24,205 nt of DNA from Clostridiales bacterium (GCA_004557905.1 SFFH01000039.1:1-24205), one strand, 5' to 3'. Shown: positions 1-7,399, counted from the stretch's first letter. The notes: generated from the letters alone by a model not told the origin. A program made the numbers and translations.

Positions 1-242
1 AACCTCTCTGTGGTGGTTGGTTTGTTGGTCCTTATCATCTTACCACATGGGTTCTCTTTTTCTATTCTTTTGTGTTACCTATGTATTGTACCTCAACATG
101 ACGTTTTCGTTTTTATGCGAATACACGGCATGTTTATACATGCTCATGCATCGCATTGTGTCAATTTATCCGGTTATCCGCCGATAAATCGGCCATTTTT
201 GCTATATTTTGCAGAAATATGCAAATTCTTTCGCAAACCCCC
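1..242. other. Non-coding region upstream of argG with two short palindromes
   Basis: No convincing gene is seen here. The open frames are short and lack ribosome binding sites. Two inverted repeats stand out: GCATGT-TTAT-ACATGC at 128-143 and GCCGAT-AA-ATCGGC at 180-193, both with perfect 6-base arms. They lie 50-140 bases upstream of the argG promoter, so they could be operators, but neither matches the usual arginine-repressor box. The upstream gene, if any, lies outside the window. Confidence 0.5.
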
Positions 243-271
243 TTGCATTTTTATGAGCTTGGCGCTATAAT
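243..271 (+). promoter_or_regulatory. Sigma-A type promoter of argG
   Basis: The -35 box TTGCAT (243-248) and -10 box TATAAT (266-271) are separated by 17 bases. The expected start near 278 gives a leader of about 60 bases before the argG start codon. No T-box or attenuator hairpin is evident in that short leader. Confidence 0.8.
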
Positions 272-339
272 ACCAACTCGTAACAGCAAATTCTTGCAGA
301 CGCGCAGAAGCGCCTGCGATCACTGGAGGGACATGAATC

Positions 340-1569
<1,230 letters not shown>

Positions 1570-1572
1570 GCA

Positions 1573-1662
1573 CGCAGGGACGCTGTCCCAAACCCTGACC
1601 GGGGACGCTGTCCCCGGTACCCCTGGCAGGGACATCGTCCCAGCACCCTTCTTCGCTTCGCG
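1573..1662 (+). repeat. Dispersed hairpin repeat, copy A
   Basis: Three small hairpins follow one another: GGGAC/GTCCC, GGGGAC/GTCCCC and again GGGAC/GTCCC, each with a 3-base loop. The block ends in CCCTTCTTCGCTTCGCG (1646-1662). The same tail, and the linker AAACCCTG near the first hairpin, recur in the copy at 23118-23184 and nearly so at 20230-20295. The hairpin arms differ between copies but stay complementary, as expected of a structured intergenic repeat family. No coding potential is seen. Confidence 0.75.
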
Positions 1663-1691
1663 GCGGAGAAAAGCAACTGAACGTCAATACC

Positions 1692-1724
1692 GGGCTGCAG
1701 GGCGATGCCTTACAGCCCTTTTCT
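1692..1724 (+). terminator. Possible weak terminator or attenuator between argG and argH
   Basis: GGGCTG (1692-1697) pairs with CAGCCC (1713-1718). An inner GGC/GCC pair lies within, and the stem is followed by TTTTCTT. The hairpin sits directly ahead of the argH ribosome binding site, so it could reduce read-through from argG or tune argH. The short T-run makes it a weak call. Confidence 0.4.
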
Positions 1725-1742
1725 TACCAGGAGGAGACGCAC

Positions 1743-3125
1743 ATGAAACTCTGGGGCGGACGTTTTGAGAAGGCAACCAACGGACTGGTGGACGATTTCC
1801 ATTCCTCCATCCGGTTTGATCAGCGCCTGGCGCGCCAGGACATCACCGGTTCCATCGCGCATGCCACCATGCTCGGCGAGCAGGGCATCATCCCCAAGGC
1901 GGATGCGGACGCGATCGTCGAGGGACTCAAATCCATTCTCGCGGATGTGGAAGCGGGCAAGGTCGAGTTCGAGCTGGACGCGGAAGACATCCACATGAAC
2001 GTGGAAAAGCTGCTGACCGAGCGCATCGGCGAGGCAGGCAAGCGCCTGCACACCGGCCGCAGCCGCAACGATCAGGTCGCGCTGGACTGCCGCATGTACG
2101 TCAAGGAGAGCGCCAAGGAGGCCATCTCCTATCAGCGCGAGCTGTGCGAGACGCTGCTGGCAATCGCCAGAAAGCACGTAGGGAGCATCATGCCCGGCTA
2201 CACGCACATGCAGCGCGCACAGCCGGTGACGCTGGGCCATCACATGATGGCGTATTTCCAGATGTTCTCCCGCGACATGCAGCGCATGAAGGAGGTGTAC
2301 CAGCACGCGGACGTATGCCCGCTGGGCTGCGGCGCGCTGGCCGGCACCACCTATCCGCTCAACCGTGCGCGCACGGCGGAGCTGCTGGGCTTCTCCTCCG
2401 TCGCCCTCAACAGCCTGGACGGCGTCTCCGACCGCGACTTCGTGTGTGACTACATCTACGCCGCCTCCGTGTGCATGATGCACCTCTCCCGCTTCTGCGA
2501 GGAGCTGATCCTGTGGAACTCGCACGAGTTCAAGTTCGTGGAGATGGACGACGGCTTCGCCACCGGCTCCTCCATCATGCCCCAGAAAAAGAACCCGGAC
2601 GTGGCCGAGCTGATCCGCGGCAAGACCGGCCGCGTCTACGGCGACCTGATGGGCCTGCTGACGACGCTCAAGGGCCTGCCGCTGACCTACAACAAGGACA
2701 TGCAGGAGGACAAGGAGGGCCTCTTTGACGCGCGCGACACGCTGATCAAGTCCCTTATGGTCTTCACCGCCATGCTCTCCACCTGCACCTTCCGCACGGA
2801 GAACATGGCCCGCAGCGCAGAGGGCGGCTTCACCAACGCCACCGACGCGGCGGACTACCTCGTCAAGAAGGGCATGGCCTTCCGCGACGCGCATGCGGTC
2901 ATCGGCCATCTGGTGCTGCACTGCGTGAAGGAAAACAAGGCGATCCTCGACCTGAGCCTGGAGGAGCTCAAGACCTTCTCCGAGCTGTTTGAGGAGGACG
3001 TCTACGAGGCCTGCTCCATGCACGCCTGCGTTACCCTGCGCGACGTGACGGGCGGCCCCGCGCCGGGCCGCGTCCAGGAGACCATCGCCGCCGGCGAGCG
3101 TTTCCTGGCGGAATTTGAGGTGTGA
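1743..3125 (+). CDS. argH: Argininosuccinate lyase
   Basis: The enzyme splits argininosuccinate into arginine and fumarate, the final step of arginine synthesis. The product is 460 residues, normal for the family. Visible motifs are TGRSRNDQV (residues 104-112), the histidine-bearing YTHMQRAQP (153-161) and the fumarase/lyase superfamily signature GSSIMPQKKNPD (275-286), which carries the catalytic serine loop. The ATG at 1743 has AGGAGGAG six bases upstream. It lies 173 bases after argG on the same strand, across a hairpin repeat. No separate strong promoter was found in that gap, so co-transcription with argG is likely, with read-through modulated by the hairpins. Confidence 0.97.
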   Translation: MKLWGGRFEKATNGLVDDFHSSIRFDQRLARQDITGSIAHATMLGEQGIIPKADADAIVEGLKSILADVEAGKVEFELDAEDIHMNVEKLLTERIGEAGKRLHTGRSRNDQVALDCRMYVKESAKEAISYQRELCETLLAIARKHVGSIMPGYTHMQRAQPVTLGHHMMAYFQMFSRDMQRMKEVYQHADVCPLGCGALAGTTYPLNRARTAELLGFSSVALNSLDGVSDRDFVCDYIYAASVCMMHLSRFCEELILWNSHEFKFVEMDDGFATGSSIMPQKKNPDVAELIRGKTGRVYGDLMGLLTTLKGLPLTYNKDMQEDKEGLFDARDTLIKSLMVFTAMLSTCTFRTENMARSAEGGFTNATDAADYLVKKGMAFRDAHAVIGHLVLHCVKENKAILDLSLEELKTFSELFEEDVYEACSMHACVTLRDVTGGPAPGRVQETIAAGERFLAEFEV

Positions 3126-3188
3126 TTCTGCCCAACGGCTGCCGTGCGCGCGGCGCGATGCAAAGAAACGGACAGACAGATGCATAGG

Positions 3189-3253
3189 AATGCTCCCCAC
3201 AGAGCAGGCAGCCGGAAATGCGAGATTTCCGGGGCCGGGCTGTGGGGAGCATT
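3189..3253 (+). other. Long perfect hairpin, possible structured RNA
   Basis: Fourteen bases at 3189-3202 (AATGCTCCCCACAG) are perfectly complementary to 3240-3253. Inside them an 8-base stem, CCGGAAAT (3212-3219) with ATTTCCGG (3225-3232), closes a 5-base loop. There is no T-run after it on either strand, so it is not an ordinary terminator. It lies 64 bases after argH and may be an mRNA 3' end structure or a small RNA. Confidence 0.6.
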
Positions 3254-3298
3254 GATTGTATGAAAAAAGAGCAGCTCGAAAAATGCCGCTCTTCTGGC

Positions 3299-3394
3299 AG
3301 AAGGACTCTTTCTCCTCGCTCGACACTCGCCGGTCAGGGCGGCGACTTCGTGCCACTGGCACATCATTCACTCCCGCTCCATTCAAGTCCTTCT
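3299..3394. repeat. 96-base unit bounded by 9-base inverted repeats
   Basis: AGAAGGACT (3299-3307) and AGTCCTTCT (3386-3394) form terminal inverted repeats. Inside is GTGCC-ACT-GGCAC (3350-3362). The left end also contains GGCAGAAGGACTC (3296-3308), a 13-base match to the T-arm part of the tRNA-Trp gene and to both attachment repeats. It could be a folded RNA, a small miniature element, or a relic of an older attachment site. Confidence 0.4.
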
Positions 3395-3411
3395 TCCCCT
3401 TGAAAGAAAAC

Positions 3412-3443
3412 AAAAACGATCCGACTAAAGCCGGATCGTTTTT
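3412..3443. terminator. Bidirectional terminator, original tRNA-Trp terminator
   Basis: AAAAACGATCCG (3412-3423) and CGGATCGTTTTT (3432-3443) make a perfect 12-base stem with an 8-base loop, and T-runs occur on both strands. On the minus strand it sits directly after the old tRNA-Trp 3' end (now only a fragment at 3446-3490), so it was probably the native tRNA terminator. On the plus strand it ends transcription from argH. Confidence 0.85.
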
Positions 3444-3445
3444 GT

Positions 3446-3490
3446 TTGGCAGGGGCAGAAGGACTCGAACCCTCAACAAAGGTTTTGGAG
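3446..3490 (-). pseudogene. attL: 3' half fragment of tRNA-Trp
   Basis: This is identical over 45 bases to the 3' half of the intact tRNA-Trp at 7115-7188, including the encoded CCA. It is the displaced native 3' half of the host tRNA gene. The sequence beyond 3490 no longer matches the tRNA 5' half and does not fold as one, so the fragment is not functional. Confidence 0.9.
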
Positions 3491-3604
3491 CATCAGTATG
3501 ACCAATACCCTCCTGCGAAAATTCTACACTTGCCATAGAGCAGAATCAAAAGAATTCGCAAAACTCAAAAACGATATAAAAACAAAATAAAATTACTGAT
3601 ATGT

Positions 3605-3640
3605 CCGTGGTATCTGCATGAGGTTATCACGGGCTTTTTG
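3605..3640 (+). terminator. Terminator at the left end of the element
   Basis: CCGTGGTA (3605-3612) pairs with TTATCACGG-side bases 3625-3632 (eight pairs, one of them G-T), followed by GCTTTTTG. It would insulate the element's first gene at 3680 from transcription arriving from the left. Confidence 0.65.
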
Positions 3641-3679
3641 TTTACACTTTATTAACATTTTCATATTCAGGAGGAAACC

Positions 3680-3886
3680 ATGAAGAATCTATTCACGACC
3701 AAGAACCGCAAACTTGAGCAGTTTCTATACGTCCATGACATACGCTTTCTAACGTGGAGCAAAGACATTGACGGCATGACAGAATGGCTTTATGAGCCTT
3801 CAGAGGAACTATATAGAGTGGTCAACGAATGGCGGGACATTCAGCAGCAGAAGAAGTACAAGACTGCTGGAGGGCATCTACAATGA
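3680..3886 (+). CDS. Small mobile-element protein, DUF5659-like
   Basis: The product is 68 residues. ATG at 3680 follows AGGAGG (3669-3674) by five bases. The sequence (TTKNRKLEQFLYVHDIRF at residues 6-23, then a WSKDIDGMTEW stretch) resembles the small DUF5659-type proteins common on Firmicutes plasmids and integrative elements. Their role is unknown to me. There is no signal peptide or membrane segment. The stop overlaps the start of the next gene (ATGA at 3883-3886), so the two are translationally coupled. Family assignment is from memory of the pattern and is only moderately sure. Confidence 0.75.
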   Translation: MKNLFTTKNRKLEQFLYVHDIRFLTWSKDIDGMTEWLYEPSEELYRVVNEWRDIQQQKKYKTAGGHLQ

Positions 3887-4107
3887 AGGACATGAGAAAG
3901 TATCGCAAGGTTGCGGACAATCAAAGATGGCTGGAGGGGCTATGGCATGAGCTAGGCCATATCTTATACAAAGGAATTGTCATTCGCGGAAAGAAGCAGA
4001 AAAACACAGGCACGATTATGCAGACGAAACTTGTCCCTGTCCTCCAGCTCAATCAGATGAGCGATGAACGGTGGAATGATCTTGCGAAGCGGATGAGCAG
4101 TCGATAA
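3883..4107 (+). CDS. Small hypothetical element protein
   Basis: The product is 74 residues, basic and without membrane segments. I do not recognise the family. The start at 3883 is chosen because it overlaps the upstream stop in an ATGA coupling and has GGAGGG (3869-3874) eight bases upstream. A longer reading from 3829 would run through the upstream gene in another frame and is unlikely. Its stop precedes a gap of about 70 bases and then the resolvase promoter. Confidence 0.65.
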   Translation: MKDMRKYRKVADNQRWLEGLWHELGHILYKGIVIRGKKQKNTGTIMQTKLVPVLQLNQMSDERWNDLAKRMSSR

Positions 4108-4175
4108 ATTATTTCAATAGGGCATACCCAAATGACATATCAAAATAGTATTTCAATTAAATCAATAAACAAGTA

Positions 4176-4212
4176 TTGACATATTGCTTAAATTGGAGTA
4201 ATATTAAAGCAA
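4176..4212 (+). promoter_or_regulatory. Resolvase promoter with overlapping inverted repeat
   Basis: TTGACA (4176-4181), a 17-base spacer and TAATAT (4199-4204) form a strong promoter. An inverted repeat, TTGCTT (4184-4189) and AAGCAA (4207-4212), encloses the spacer and -10 box. Such placement suits an operator, possibly for autoregulation by the resolvase, or part of its recombination site. Confidence 0.75.
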
Positions 4213-4234
4213 CACTAGGTAGGAGGAAAAGGAT

Positions 4235-4795
4235 ATGCGGGTAGGGTATGCGAGGGTAAGCACAAAGGAGCAGAACGAAGCACGGCAAATCAAAGCGTTT
4301 GAGGAAAAAGGCATTGAAAAAATCTTTCTCGACAAGATGAGCGGCAAGGATGCGAACCGCCCTCAGTTGAAAGCCATGCTCGACTATATCCGGGACGTTG
4401 ATACCGTAGAAGTTGAGAGCATCAGCCGACTTGCCAGAAGCACAAAAGACTTGCTTGAAATCGTGGACAGGATCACGTCGAAGGGTGCGAAGCTGGTAAT
4501 CTACAAGGAGAACGTGGACACCGGCACGGAGCAGGGAAAATTCATGTTGACGGTATTCGGAGCAATGGCACAGCTTGAACGTGCAAGCATACTGGAACGG
4601 CAAGCAGAAGGAATCGCAATCGCAAAGGAGCAAGGCAAGTATAAGGGCAAGCCGAAGATGGCGATTGATGAAGAAGCACTCAGAAGGGAGTGCATGAAAT
4701 GGCGGGACGGTCAGCAGACCGCTGTAGAATCCATGAGGCGGCTTAATCTGAAACCGAATACATTCTATCGTCGAGTGAAGGAGCTGAGTCTGTGA
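4235..4795 (+). CDS. Serine recombinase, small resolvase/invertase type
   Basis: The product is 186 residues, the usual length of a Tn3/Sin/Gin-type small serine recombinase. The catalytic motif YARVSTKEQ places the nucleophile at Ser9, with Arg7 beside it. The SRLARST segment supplies Arg65 and Arg68. The long E-helix is near residues 105-135 (FGAMAQLERASILERQ). The C-terminus (about 145-184) is a helix-turn-helix DNA-binding domain ending in NTFYRRVKE. ATG at 4235 has AGGAGG (4221-4226) eight bases upstream and its own strong promoter. Such enzymes resolve plasmid multimers or invert DNA. Here it may act on circular forms of the element. A true T-tailed terminator follows. Confidence 0.92.
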   Translation: MRVGYARVSTKEQNEARQIKAFEEKGIEKIFLDKMSGKDANRPQLKAMLDYIRDVDTVEVESISRLARSTKDLLEIVDRITSKGAKLVIYKENVDTGTEQGKFMLTVFGAMAQLERASILERQAEGIAIAKEQGKYKGKPKMAIDEEALRRECMKWRDGQQTAVESMRRLNLKPNTFYRRVKELSL

Positions 4796-4808
4796 GACAT
4801 CTTGAAGC

Positions 4809-4837
4809 GCTGGAGGAAACACCTCCAGCCTTTTTCT
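4809..4837 (+). terminator. Resolvase terminator
   Basis: GCTGGAGG (4809-4816) and CCTCCAGC (4822-4829) form an 8-base perfect stem with loop AAACA, followed by CTTTTTCTTT. Confidence 0.9.
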
Positions 4838-5147
4838 TTGTCCGGGCATTTACGTTTTCCAGTCTTTTGAGTTTGATGAATCTAATATCCCTGCATTATG
4901 TATATTTTGAATAATTTTTTGTTACGATTTATATTTGTAATATACTAATTATGAAAAACAGAAAGACACTGAAACCTATGAAAACTGACTGAATACCGAT
5001 GAAAAATGCGATGATTACGATTATTATTTTAACCTAATGAGATAACAATAAATATATTCTAAAGTGACGGTAAAATTCATCCTCCATTGTTCCCATTGTA
5101 TGTGAAGGGGCGATGCAATTCCTCCCCCTATCAGAAAGGAAATACCG
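4838..5147 (+). promoter_or_regulatory. AT-rich leader region with a promoter
   Basis: About 310 bases without a normal gene. TTGAAT (4907-4912), a 17-base spacer and TATATT (4930-4935) make a plausible promoter for the gene at 5148. The 13-mer ATACCGATGAAAA occurs at 4993-5005 and again at 5142-5154, where it contains the start codon of that gene. The upstream copy would open a 12-codon peptide (4999-5037) with no ribosome binding site. No iterons or replication-initiator box are obvious. Confidence 0.5.
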
Positions 5148-5447
5148 ATGAAAACAACAACTGGAACTCACCGCTCTTATTCCCTGGTCGAACAGGAAAC
5201 CATTTATCGCTTTGATGCAGTAGATCGAATCTGGTACGCATGGAGCTGTATCCCAAGGCACATTGCCAAGCTCAAGGCTCAGGGATGGCAGCTTGTCAAG
5301 CAAACGGAAGATGGCTCAGAGTTTACAGCTCCAGAGTTTGCACTCAAGCCGGGCAAGGCTCAGAAGCGCCAGCTATCCGATGAACAGAAAGCACAATGCG
5401 CACTGAGGCTGAAATCTCAGACAAATTACAGGACATCTGGAGCATGA
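5148..5447 (+). CDS. Hypothetical element protein
   Basis: The product is 99 residues. ATG at 5148 has GAAAGGA (5133-5139) eight bases upstream. The N-terminal two thirds (SYSLVEQETIYRFD, then a Trp-rich stretch near residue 28-33) look like a folded small domain. The end is basic and hydrophilic, with RQLSDEQKAQ at residues 75-84. I do not recognise the family. The last dozen residues look less protein-like than the overlapping -1 frame (5396-5521), so the C-terminus may be out of frame, or a second small gene overlaps. Confidence 0.7.
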   Translation: MKTTTGTHRSYSLVEQETIYRFDAVDRIWYAWSCIPRHIAKLKAQGWQLVKQTEDGSEFTAPEFALKPGKAQKRQLSDEQKAQCALRLKSQTNYRTSGA

Positions 5448-5521
5448 GCGGACGCGGTAAGGCAAACTATCCACGTCATGCAGAAGCACCCGTAAAACGC
5501 CCTAATTTCAGGGAGATTTGA
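5396..5521 (+). CDS. Overlapping small ORF in the -1 frame of 5148-5447
   Basis: A 41-codon frame opens at ATG 5396 (alternative ATG 5444, in an ATGA overlap with the upstream stop) and ends at TGA 5519-5521. It reads MRTEAEISDKLQDIWSM and then a basic tail ending in PNFREI. Its helix-like content makes it look genuine. It could be a separate coupled gene, the displaced C-terminus of the 5148 gene after a frameshift mutation, or the product of programmed slippage. The ribosome binding site is weak. Confidence 0.4.
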   Translation: MRTEAEISDKLQDIWSMSGRGKANYPRHAEAPVKRPNFREI

Positions 5522-5605
5522 GGCTCAGAATCGAAATCAGAGGGATGCCCCATCAATCATTTGCACATGTGAAGTAACTATGATACAGAACAGTTGTCAT
5601 CATTC

Positions 5606-5637
5606 AAAACTAGATCATTATATAGATTGGATCTTTG
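5606..5637 (+). repeat. Element direct repeat, copy 1
   Basis: This 32-base block matches 5718-5749 at about 25 positions (shared features AAAA-TAGA and ATTATATA). It ends in TTTGTC (5634-5639), and TACACT (5656-5661) follows after 16 bases, so a weak promoter overlaps its right end. Confidence 0.6.
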
Positions 5638-5717
5638 TCCCCCTATGACTTCATGTACACTACGGAATGAATAAGCATGCTCGAAAGTCATTGTGATGAT
5701 TGAATGGTGTGCTAGTC

Positions 5718-5749
5718 AAAATTAGACTATTATATAAACTGGGTGTTTG
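5718..5749 (+). repeat. Element direct repeat, copy 2
   Basis: Second copy of the 32-base block, 112 bases from the first. It begins inside an inverted repeat TAGTC-AAAATTA-GACTA and its right end overlaps the -35 box of the integrase-side promoter. It could be an operator or a recombinase arm site. Confidence 0.6.
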
Positions 5750-5776
5750 ACATACTTTGTTATGTATAACTATACT
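5747..5776 (+). promoter_or_regulatory. Promoter of the integrase module
   Basis: TTGACA (5747-5752), an 18-base spacer and TATACT (5771-5776). It lies 168 bases before the short ORF at 5944 and is the nearest strong promoter to the integrase. The -35 box overlaps direct repeat copy 2, which points to regulation. Confidence 0.75.
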
Positions 5777-5943
5777 CCGCCGGGTGCGGTATGCGCTCTA
5801 CCACTATTGTCCGCGCCGCGAACGGTATCTGACACATGATCATTTTCACTCTGATCCCCCATGAAATCCCCCACGCATGGAATATGTTCAGGGAAGTAGC
5901 CGCGACAAGCACCAAGAAGATTCAACGAAGAAAGGATTTTTAT

Positions 5944-6036
5944 ATGCGCAATCCCAAAAAGACTGTTGACGACTGTGTTATACTGAACACAGAAACCCTC
6001 CAGCAAATCATATCCGATGCGGTAGAAAAAGCATAG
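5944..6036 (+). CDS. Short ORF before the integrase
   Basis: The product is 30 residues (MRNPKKTVDDCVILNTETLQ, then IISDAVEKA). ATG at 5944 has AAAGGA (5931-5936) seven bases upstream. The position just ahead of an integrase is where excisionase or directionality factors usually sit. It is too short for a normal helix-turn-helix excisionase, so it may be truncated or a leader peptide. A longer reading from 5836 lacks a ribosome binding site. Confidence 0.5.
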   Translation: MRNPKKTVDDCVILNTETLQQIISDAVEKA

Positions 6037-6135
6037 GCCGCTGCTGGAGGAAAGAACCTTAACCGTGAACCCACGGTGAACCTTGACAACCTCACAGCAG
6101 AAACCACGGGCGTATCTACGAAAGGACGCAAAGAT

Positions 6136-7068
6136 ATGCCGGATTACACTCTATCTGAATACGTTGACTATTGGATGACAACATTCAAGATCAACCGTGT
6201 TGAGGAAAGTACGATTGACCGCCTCATCACATCCATCAACACCATGCGCGAATACCCAATTGCCAACATGCCCATTAAAGACATCACAACGCTGGAAATC
6301 ATGGATTACATGAACGAGCTTGTAGAAGCAGGGTATGCGCTAACGACAATCAAGAAGCTAGTCCGTGCGGCAACCGCTCCATTGAGACAGGCGGCAGCGC
6401 TTCACCATATTTCTGCTGACCCCTCTATTGGCATCCGCTTTCCGAAAGAAGAACATGTGTTGAAGCCGAAGAAAGAAGCCATCCCCTATACGCCCCAAGA
6501 GCAGGAAAGACTATGGGCGGTACTTAATACCAATCAGCGTTGGGGATATCGCACAATCGGTTTCATGCTGGAAACGGGAACGAGAATCGGTGAAGCACTT
6601 GCGCTTGAGTGGAGCGATATTGACTTCAAGAGAAAGAGCGTACGGATACGAAAGACGGTGACGCGCCTAGCCAACAAGAAACAATCAAAGGTGAAGAAGG
6701 GAGCAAAGACCCATTCAAGCAATCGTCTTATTCCCCTAACTCCCAAGGCCATGGAGATTCTTGAAGAACTGCACAGCACTTCACCAAATGAATGGGTGTT
6801 CTCCGATGACAACGGAAACCGTCTTTCCTATGAAGCAGTACGGTATCAAACCCAGTGTGCTTGTAAAGCAGCGGGCATCCCATATCGCGGAGAGCATGTA
6901 TTCAGGCACACCTATACAACGAATTGTTACAAAAGGAATACAAATATTAAAATTCTATCAAAAGCGCTCGGACACTCCAGCGTATCCATTACGCAGGATA
7001 TATACGTCCATTTGTACGGTGATGGGTTTGATGAGATGTATGCCGAGCTTGTGAAAGATGCACAATAA
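6136..7068 (+). CDS. int: Tyrosine integrase
   Basis: The product is 310 residues from the ATG at 6136, which has AAAGGA (6121-6126) nine bases upstream. A GTG at 6076 would add 20 residues but has no good binding site. Residues 4-95 form the SAM-like core-binding domain. The catalytic domain starts near 117 and shows Arg150 (TGTRIGEAL), a lysine region near 188-191, His254-x-x-Arg257 (EHVFRHTY), His280 (GHSS) and the nucleophile Tyr290 (QDIYVH). All five classic residues can be placed, so it should be active. It lies 45 bases from attR, the usual place for an integrase acting on a tRNA gene, and is expected to integrate and excise this element at tRNA-Trp. Confidence 0.95.
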   Translation: MPDYTLSEYVDYWMTTFKINRVEESTIDRLITSINTMREYPIANMPIKDITTLEIMDYMNELVEAGYALTTIKKLVRAATAPLRQAAALHHISADPSIGIRFPKEEHVLKPKKEAIPYTPQEQERLWAVLNTNQRWGYRTIGFMLETGTRIGEALALEWSDIDFKRKSVRIRKTVTRLANKKQSKVKKGAKTHSSNRLIPLTPKAMEILEELHSTSPNEWVFSDDNGNRLSYEAVRYQTQCACKAAGIPYRGEHVFRHTYTTNCYKRNTNIKILSKALGHSSVSITQDIYVHLYGDGFDEMYAELVKDAQ

Positions 7069-7074
7069 ACATAT

Positions 7075-7111
7075 AAAAAGAGAAGTCAAACTTTGTCAGT
7101 CTAACTTCTCT
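7075..7111 (-). terminator. Element-borne terminator for the rebuilt tRNA-Trp
   Basis: AGAGAAGTCAAACT (7079-7092) pairs with AGTCTAACTTCTCT (7098-7111) over 14 bases, including two G-T pairs, with a 5-base loop. Read on the minus strand it is followed by TTTTT (7079-7075). It starts four bases after the tRNA 3' end and so ends the tRNA transcript. It belongs to the element, not to the original locus. Confidence 0.85.
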
Positions 7112-7114
7112 CCT

Positions 7115-7188
7115 TGGCAGGGGCAGAAGGACTCGAACCCTCAACAAAGGTTTTGGAGACCCACGTGTTACCATTACACCATACCCCT
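7115..7188 (-). tRNA. trnW: tRNA-Trp (anticodon CCA)
   Basis: The minus strand gives a 74-base cloverleaf. Acceptor stem AGGGGTA pairs with TGCCCCT, the D-stem is GTGT/ACAC, the anticodon loop is CTCCAAA with anticodon CCA, the T-arm is GAGGG-TTCGAGT-CCTTC, and the discriminator is G followed by an encoded CCA. The top of the anticodon stem has a U-U mismatch and a G-U pair. Because the 45-bp attR runs from the anticodon loop to the CCA, the 5' half is native host sequence and the 3' half comes from the integrated element. The displaced native 3' half (attL, 3446-3490) is identical, so the tRNA is unchanged by integration. Confidence 0.96.
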
Positions 7189-7200
7189 AAGCACTTGTTT

Positions 7201-7229
7201 AGTATAGCATGCGTGTATGCGTTTGTCAA
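7201..7229 (-). promoter_or_regulatory. tRNA-Trp promoter
   Basis: On the minus strand TTGACA (7229-7224), a 17-base spacer and TATACT (7206-7201) lie 12 bases before the tRNA 5' end. It faces away from dinB. Confidence 0.92.
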
Positions 7230-7323
7230 TCCTTTTTTCGTGCTTTCGCGAAATTCTCAAGGCATATCCCCGGGTGCCCGTCTCTAGGTGCCGGAAAGCG
7301 CCCCCTCTGGCTCTCATTTCCTG

Positions 7324-7351
7324 TTGACAAAGTGCCGCTTTGGGGTATAAT
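7324..7351 (+). promoter_or_regulatory. dinB promoter
   Basis: TTGACA (7324-7329), a 16-base spacer and TATAAT (7346-7351). A LexA box lies just after the -10 box, where bound LexA would block transcription. Confidence 0.9.
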
Positions 7352-7361
7352 AATACATATA

Positions 7362-7375
7362 GGAACAAATGTTCC
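7362..7375. promoter_or_regulatory. LexA (SOS) operator
   Basis: GGAACAAATGTTCC is a perfect palindromic box with the GAAC-N4-GTTC core (7363-7374) of Gram-positive LexA sites. It lies 10 bases after the -10 box of the dinB promoter, so SOS control of dinB and the genes behind it is expected. Confidence 0.9.
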
Positions 7376-7399
7376 CATTTGTAAAGTAGGGTGAACAGA

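Larger units (their letters stand above)
3446..7158 (+). mobile_element. Small integrative element in tRNA-Trp
   Basis: The ends are 45-bp perfect direct repeats, 3446-3490 (attL) and 7114-7158 (attR), which correspond to the tRNA-Trp sequence from the anticodon loop to the encoded CCA. One unit is about 3,668 bases. The element is clearly more AT-rich than its flanks. From left to right it carries two coupled small genes, a serine resolvase, a small gene with an overlapping second frame, a short ORF and a tyrosine integrase placed next to attR. No relaxase, replication initiator, phage structural gene or obvious cargo gene was found, so it is a minimal element. Known biology: tyrosine integrases often use tRNA genes and restore the gene from element sequence, as seen here. 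Confidence 0.9.

Noticed and set aside
100..240. Arginine-repressor box upstream of argG
   Set aside because: No match to the TGAAT-N4-ATTCA pattern was found.
3256..3501. Small frame running through the terminator and attL
   Set aside because: Its end is a translation of the tRNA fragment and it lacks a binding site; such frames are common false genes near tRNAs.
1710..3536. Long minus-strand open frame across argH
   Set aside because: Same reason: it mirrors argH and runs through non-coding sequence.
4157..4849. Minus-strand frame opposite the resolvase
   Set aside because: No ribosome binding site; the plus-strand resolvase has catalytic motifs, promoter and terminator.
4838..5147. Plasmid replication origin in the element
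   Set aside because: AT-rich, with one 13-base repeat pair, but no iteron array and no replication-initiator gene in the element.
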